From Pseudoalteromonas sp. NC201 (GTDB taxonomy: Bacteria; Pseudomonadota; Gammaproteobacteria; Enterobacterales; Alteromonadaceae): a stretch of DNA of 64,000 nt. The notes under the pieces are model-generated. The model ran no database searches and was not told the origin of the DNA. It saw nothing but the letters and a program-made list of their open reading frames with translations. Made by a program: the position numbers and the translations under genes. The stretch lies in NCBI RefSeq assembly GCF_002850255.1, contig NZ_CP022522.1:112545-176544 (forward strand), in the 5' to 3' direction. This document shows, one piece after another, positions 59,254-64,000 of this stretch. Every line of letters starts with the position of its first letter. The first letter of the stretch is position 1.

Positions 59254-60020
59254 AAGAACTTAAACTATCACTAGAAAATTATCTACATGAAGGCGTGGTT
59301 AAGTTAGAGGGCGTGTTTTCTCAAAACGATATTGAGACCTTAGAAATGCACCTTCGAGATCATATTGGTGTTGAAAAACGGGGGGTTGTCTATGAGCAAG
59401 ATGGAGTTACGGTACGCGGCATTCATGGTATTCACTTGTACCATGAGTTTTTCTCCACATTAGTAAAACAGGAAAAATTACTTGGTATCGTTCGGAAAAC
59501 CCTAGGTGACAACTGCTATGTGCATCAATCCAAAGTAAATGTTAAGAAAAAAGGGGTTGGGGAATTCTGGCCATGGCATCAAGATTTTGTGTTTTGGCAT
59601 AATAATGACCATATAGAGAAAGAAGAACTAGTCAATATCGCCATATTTCTCGATGATGTGGACTTTATTTCTGGTCCTTTGTGGTTTATTCCAAACTCGC
59701 ATACGCAAGGGAACCTCTGCCAAAATATAACGCTTGAAGCTCAGCCTGATAAATCATGGTCGAATGATGTGGCTTCAGCGCTTACTTTCCAAGTGCCAAT
59801 TGAAGAAGTTGACAAGCAAATTCAGATGAATGGTGTTGCTCCCGCAATAGGTAAAAAAGGCGATGTCATCGTTTTCCACCCACAAACTATTCATGGTAGC
59901 CCTAATAACTTAGGGCCAACGGATAGACGGTTGCTTATTCTGACCTACAACAAAGTGAGTAACGTAAGCAAGTCTCTTTCAAGCCGGCCTGAGTTTTTGT
60001 GCTCACCAGTCACTTATTAA
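59250..60020 (+). CDS. Phytanoyl-CoA-dioxygenase-like Fe/2OG hydroxylase
   Basis: A 256-residue PhyH-family enzyme. Iron ligands are visible as His110-x-Asp112 in WPWHQDF and His215 in QTIHGSPNN, with the 2-oxoglutarate-binding Arg in DRRLLILTYN. The intact Asp argues for hydroxylation, not halogenation (halogenases replace this Asp by Ala or Gly). The FWPWHQDFVFWHNN segment resembles ectoine and proline hydroxylases. It lies between two NRPS genes, so it probably hydroxylates the free or bound amino acid of the assembly line. Confidence 0.9.
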   Translation: MKELKLSLENYLHEGVVKLEGVFSQNDIETLEMHLRDHIGVEKRGVVYEQDGVTVRGIHGIHLYHEFFSTLVKQEKLLGIVRKTLGDNCYVHQSKVNVKKKGVGEFWPWHQDFVFWHNNDHIEKEELVNIAIFLDDVDFISGPLWFIPNSHTQGNLCQNITLEAQPDKSWSNDVASALTFQVPIEEVDKQIQMNGVAPAIGKKGDVIVFHPQTIHGSPNNLGPTDRRLLILTYNKVSNVSKSLSSRPEFLCSPVTY

Positions 60021-60031
60021 GGAGTATGATA

Positions 60032-63000
60032 ATGGTGAAGGAATTAATTAATGATGCTGCGTCGGCAGGGGTTTTTCTCTCATTAGATGAAGCAGGACAG
60101 TTGAAATATGAACTATCTGTAGATGAGTTTCCAGAACAGCTAAAGCAAAAAATTATTCAAAATAAAAACGAAATCATTGCCTTTTTTGAAGGATTATCAA
60201 GTTTAAATTCAAGTCCCGGTTACAGTACTCAAGATGCTATCGAGAAAGCATCTGAGGCATCGGTATCTTTCGCCCAACAGCGCTTTTGGTTGATTGATAA
60301 TATTGAAGGCGGAAGCGCCCACTATAACATGCCAGGTGCTTTTCAGTTAGAGGGTGAAATAGATTTACACGCTATTGAACGGGCGTTTGTAGAAGTTATA
60401 CAGCGACATGAAGTACTACGCACAACATACCATGAACTAGATGGTCAAGTTACTTTGCAGGTCCACGATATTGAAAGTTTCCCTATCAAGCAAACCTCTA
60501 TCGAGCATTTAAGTGCGGAGCTGGTAAATAAAAAACTCACTGAACTGCTCAGCCTAGAGGCATCTAGAAGTTTTGATTTAGAAAATGATCTTATGATCCG
60601 TTGTCATCTCATCAAGCTCTCCAATAACAAATATGTTGTTGGGGTGAACATGCATCATATTGCCTCTGATGGTTGGTCGTTAGGGATCTTAATAAACGAA
60701 TTTGTAGAGTGCTATAGTGCAGTGCTCGAACATCGTGATGTAAGCTTACCTGAATTGCCTATCCAATATTCAGACTTTGCGGTGTGGCAGAAGGCACAGT
60801 TGCGCGGAACGTTACTAGATCAACTCGGTAGCTACTGGAAAACGCAGCTTGCAGACATACCTATGGCGCATAGCTTGCCACTTGATAAACCGAGACCACA
60901 AAGACCGGATAACCAAGGTACGACATTTAGTATTCAACTTCCCGCATCACAAAGTAAGGCTTTGAAAACATTCTGTGTTGAGCAAAATGCATCACTTTTT
61001 GCCGGAGTTCATGCGCTTTTCGCTGCATTGATGTCTCGCTACAGTAATGAAAATGATGTTGTTATAGGAACCCCTGTCGCGGGAAGGGATAATGCTGAGC
61101 TTGCAAGACTAATTGGGTTGTTTGTCAATACTCTTGTTTTACGAACTATCAACCCTGCCAAATTAAGTTTAGTTAAGGCGCTAGAAGTAAGCCGGAACAC
61201 CATATTTGAAGCCTTTGAGCACCAAGCTATTCCCTTTGAGAACTTAGTTGAAATTCTAAATATCGAAAGAAGCCCTGCATATCATCCTATATTTCAGGTT
61301 ATGTTGGCGATGCAAAATAATGATCAGGAGGCACTAAAGCTGCCTAATTTGGCATTGAGTAACGTGGAACAGCCAATAACCACGACGAAGTTTGATTTAA
61401 CAGTGCATGTGAGAGAAGTTGGTGAGCAGATAGAGTTCACATGGGAGTATGCAACAGCGTTATTCAATGATGATACGATTAAAGTGATGGCAGGGCATTT
61501 TAACCAGCTAATCACTCAAGCGGTAGCTAACCCCAACGCCTCACTAGATACAATGCCTTTGCTGACAGCATCTGAGTACGAGACAGTTGTAAATAAATGG
61601 AATGCGACTTCTGTTGCTTATCTTGAAGACCTGTGTATGCATGAATTGTTTATACAGCAAGCACTAAAAACTCCAGCTGCCATAGCACTCGTAGACTCTC
61701 AAGGGGAGATGACCTATTTTGATTTGCTAAGACATGCTTTGCTCGTTGCGAGCAAGCTATCTGGGCAGATTACTGTCGAGGAGCTGGTTGCTGTAAGAGC
61801 TGAAAAAGGTAGAGCGCAGGTCATTGCCACATTAGCTATTTTGATTGCAGGAGGGGCATATTTGCCTCTTGAAACCAGCTGGCCGGTTGAAAGGTGTCGC
61901 GATATTTTAGTGCAGGCACAGGTAAAAGTCTGTTTAGTTGATAGTCAACAGCAGTTATTATCATCAGAAGAGTATCAATATATCGACTTGAGCCGCATCG
62001 ACAACACAGGTATTTCTACCAAAGAGGTTATTGCATACTTTGAAAATTATCGAGCTCCGCAACAGATAAATCAGTTGGCCTATGTCATTTTCACATCAGG
62101 TTCAACAGGTGTACCTAAAGGGGTAGCGATTGAACATCAAGCAGTAGTTAACACTTTACTTGATATCAACAGTAAATATGAGGTTACGCATAAGGATAAA
62201 GTTTTATGTGTATCTGCATTGAGCTTCGACCTGTCTGTATATGATATTTTTGGTATGTTAGCGGTCGGTGGAGTGCTAGTCTTTCCAGCTCCTGAATTGG
62301 CGAAAGACCCTCATCACTGGCTTGACATGCTGGAAAAGCATGAAATAACAGTTTGGAATACAGTACCCTTATCTATGGGACTAATCACTGAGTTACTCGA
62401 AGCTGATAACCGACAAGATATTGCGCCTTTACGTATCGTGTTGATGAGTGGAGATTGGATCCCAACCTCATTACCTAAGCGTATATGGCGTCGCTTTAGG
62501 AATGCAAAACTCTTTAGTCTTGGAGGAGCAACGGAGGGGTCGATTTGGTCGATTCATTACCCCATTACTGAGGATTTGAGCGATCGTCGAAGTGTGCCAT
62601 ACGGTAAGCCTTTAGGTAATCAAGCATTCTATATACTTAATTCGCAGCTCCAACACTGTCCTACCGGTGTGACGGGGGAGTTGTTTATCGGCGGAAAAGG
62701 TGTTGCTCGTGAATACTACAATGCGAGTGAAATCACCGAAAAGCATTTCTTATACCATCCTGAATTACAACAAAAAATCTATCGAACAGGTGATTTAGGA
62801 CGTTATTTACCAGACGGTAACATTGAGTTTGTAGGTCGCTTAGATAATCAACTAAAGGTTAGGGGATTCCGAGTTGAGATAGGTGATATTGAAAGTCAGT
62901 TGCTTGCTCATCCAAAAGTTGAAGGTGCGCATGTCGTAGCTGTACCAGACAAGTCAAAAAACATTCAGTTAGTTGCATACGTTGTAATGACAGAAGAGTG

Positions 63001-64000
63001 GAAGCCATCACGTATTCGCGAGTATCTGTTCGGTACCTTACCTGATTATATGGTGCCAAGTGCAATTATGTTGTTGCCAAGCTTCCCGTTGACCGCAAAT
63101 GGGAAGCTTGACCGCAAAGCTTTACCTGAACCTGACTTTAGCCAAGCACTCGCTGAGTATGAAGCTCCCAAAAATAAAATTGAAGCCCTATTGTGTGAGC
63201 TTTTTGCAGAATGTTTGGGATTGGAAAAAGTAGGAAGGAAAGATAACTTCTTTTCTCTTGGTGGGCATTCTGTTTTAGGTATGGAGCTGATCTCAAAAGC
63301 TAAGCGTAAAGGCATCATTATAGAAGCTCGCCACTTGTTTTCCGTAAATACGTTAGCAGAGTTAGCGGATGTAGTGAGCGTAAATGAAGGTGAAAAGCGG
63401 CTGTATCAAGCGCCTAAGAACAAGGAGTTGCAAGATGGAGAAAGCCTTAAACCCGAACATTTGACACTTGTAAACCTTTCTAACAGTGAGCTCGAAAGTA
63501 TTGCGAAGCTAGTTCCTAAAGGAATTGATAATATTCAGGACATCTATCCACTGAGCCCTGTTCAAGAAGGGTTTCTATTCCACTATATGCTTGGCGCTGA
63601 CGTGGATCCTTATATTCTAAATTCTGTCATCGAATTACCACAAACAACTTCTTTATCAACGTTGCAGCAGGCCTTTGAGGTCATTCTATTAAGGCATGAT
63701 GTACTAAGAACGCAAGTTCAGTGGCAAGGCGTTGCTGAACCTGTGCAAGTTGTATGTAAAGAAGTTGAATTCGTTGTGGATGAATGGGAGTTCAGTTGCG
63801 ATGACGATGATACCGACGTTTTAGAAGTGATAGCACCGTCGTTACGCTCAAAGATGACAATTAGCCAAGCACCTTTAGTAAATATAACCTTGGCAAGAAA
63901 TTCAACGACTACAAAGTCTTATTTAGTTATTCAGTGCCATCACCTTATCGTAGATCACGCTGGTTTAGAGATGATTGGTCAAGAGCTTGCTGCAATTTTA
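60032..64000 (+). CDS. NRPS, docking-C-A-T-C..., predicted cysteine (truncated by window)
   Basis: At least 1323 residues, running off the right edge. A TubC-type docking domain (1-55) precedes C (about 75-500; HHIASDG at 208), A (about 520-1000; TSGSTG near 688), T (Ser1080 in GGHS) and the start of a second C domain (from about 1150; IYPLSPVQEGF, HHLIVDH at 1303). The A code is D-L-Y-N-L-S-L-I-W with Lys, the known cysteine signature. Its own C domain has HHxxxDG, not the DxxxxD of heterocyclisation, so Cys may stay open or be cyclised later. AAGGAG at 60019 lies 7 bases before the ATG. The later modules and release domain are unseen. Confidence 0.93.
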   Translation, partial: MVKELINDAASAGVFLSLDEAGQLKYELSVDEFPEQLKQKIIQNKNEIIAFFEGLSSLNSSPGYSTQDAIEKASEASVSFAQQRFWLIDNIEGGSAHYNMPGAFQLEGEIDLHAIERAFVEVIQRHEVLRTTYHELDGQVTLQVHDIESFPIKQTSIEHLSAELVNKKLTELLSLEASRSFDLENDLMIRCHLIKLSNNKYVVGVNMHHIASDGWSLGILINEFVECYSAVLEHRDVSLPELPIQYSDFAVWQKAQLRGTLLDQLGSYWKTQLADIPMAHSLPLDKPRPQRPDNQGTTFSIQLPASQSKALKTFCVEQNASLFAGVHALFAALMSRYSNENDVVIGTPVAGRDNAELARLIGLFVNTLVLRTINPAKLSLVKALEVSRNTIFEAFEHQAIPFENLVEILNIERSPAYHPIFQVMLAMQNNDQEALKLPNLALSNVEQPITTTKFDLTVHVREVGEQIEFTWEYATALFNDDTIKVMAGHFNQLITQAVANPNASLDTMPLLTASEYETVVNKWNATSVAYLEDLCMHELFIQQALKTPAAIALVDSQGEMTYFDLLRHALLVASKLSGQITVEELVAVRAEKGRAQVIATLAILIAGGAYLPLETSWPVERCRDILVQAQVKVCLVDSQQQLLSSEEYQYIDLSRIDNTGISTKEVIAYFENYRAPQQINQLAYVIFTSGSTGVPKGVAIEHQAVVNTLLDINSKYEVTHKDKVLCVSALSFDLSVYDIFGMLAVGGVLVFPAPELAKDPHHWLDMLEKHEITVWNTVPLSMGLITELLEADNRQDIAPLRIVLMSGDWIPTSLPKRIWRRFRNAKLFSLGGATEGSIWSIHYPITEDLSDRRSVPYGKPLGNQAFYILNSQLQHCPTGVTGELFIGGKGVAREYYNASEITEKHFLYHPELQQKIYRTGDLGRYLPDGNIEFVGRLDNQLKVRGFRVEIGDIESQLLAHPKVEGAHVVAVPDKSKNIQLVAYVVMTEEWKPSRIREYLFGTLPDYMVPSAIMLLPSFPLTANGKLDRKALPEPDFSQALAEYEAPKNKIEALLCELFAECLGLEKVGRKDNFFSLGGHSVLGMELISKAKRKGIIIEARHLFSVNTLAELADVVSVNEGEKRLYQAPKNKELQDGESLKPEHLTLVNLSNSELESIAKLVPKGIDNIQDIYPLSPVQEGFLFHYMLGADVDPYILNSVIELPQTTSLSTLQQAFEVILLRHDVLRTQVQWQGVAEPVQVVCKEVEFVVDEWEFSCDDDDTDVLEVIAPSLRSKMTISQAPLVNITLARNSTTTKSYLVIQCHHLIVDHAGLEMIGQELAAIL

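Noticed and set aside
59250..60020. SyrB2-like halogenase
   Set aside because: The iron-binding motif is HQD with Asp present; halogenases have Ala or Gly there.

Overview
The window looks like chromosomal DNA of a marine gammaproteobacterium, most likely Pseudoalteromonas or a close relative. This is inferred from protein style (AcnB, SthA, FabR, NtrBC, GlnA), the polysaccharide-degrading enzymes, moderate to low GC and a recognisable Pseudoalteromonas-type intergenic repeat. No database search was run.

Layout. Positions 1-1624 hold the 3' part of an rRNA operon (23S end, 5S, terminator). Positions 1700-10850 are accessory: an AraC regulator divergent from an MFS carrier, a LexA-like repressor, a secreted GH18 chitinase, an orphan RiPP-precursor-like peptide, a GH97 alpha-glucosidase with a LacI-type operator, and a cupredoxin/outer-membrane-barrel pair. 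Positions 10870-14220 form a membrane-lipid unit: a delta-9 desaturase and sthA, divergent from fabR around a perfect FabR palindrome. Positions 14458-19234 are the leucine operon leuABCD with leader peptide leuL and an attenuator. Positions 19300-26000 carry small hypotheticals, a MITE-like repeat, a TerB-like protein, an ECF sigma factor with a Fur-like box, and a glycosylase/SelO/ABC-transporter run. Positions 26082-30039 carry an OmpA-type porin and acnB. Positions 30285-33808 hold a dioxygenase/cysteine-desulfurase-like pair, a cyclic-nucleotide-binding protein and a TPR protein. Positions 33954-39332 form the nitrogen regulon: ntrC, ntrB, a DUF4124 gene and glnA, with NtrC boxes and a sigma-54 promoter.

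From about 39900 to the right edge, and continuing beyond it, lies a hybrid NRPS/PKS biosynthetic operon. The order is a membrane-anchored Ntn-type acylase, a PvdE/SyrD-type exporter, NRPS (C-A-T, glycine code), PKS (KS-AT-KR-DH-ACP), PKS (KS-AT-ACP), NRPS (docking-C-A-T, Pro-like subfamily code), an Fe/2OG hydroxylase, and NRPS (docking-C-A-T-C..., cysteine code, truncated by the window). All genes are co-directional, overlapping or a few bases apart. The acylase plus PvdE-like exporter suggest a pyoverdine-like prodrug logic: an N-acylated precursor is assembled inside, exported, then deacylated in the periplasm. I do not recognise the product. This cluster is the best candidate for an undescribed system here; the orphan RiPP-like peptide at 6403-6603 is second.
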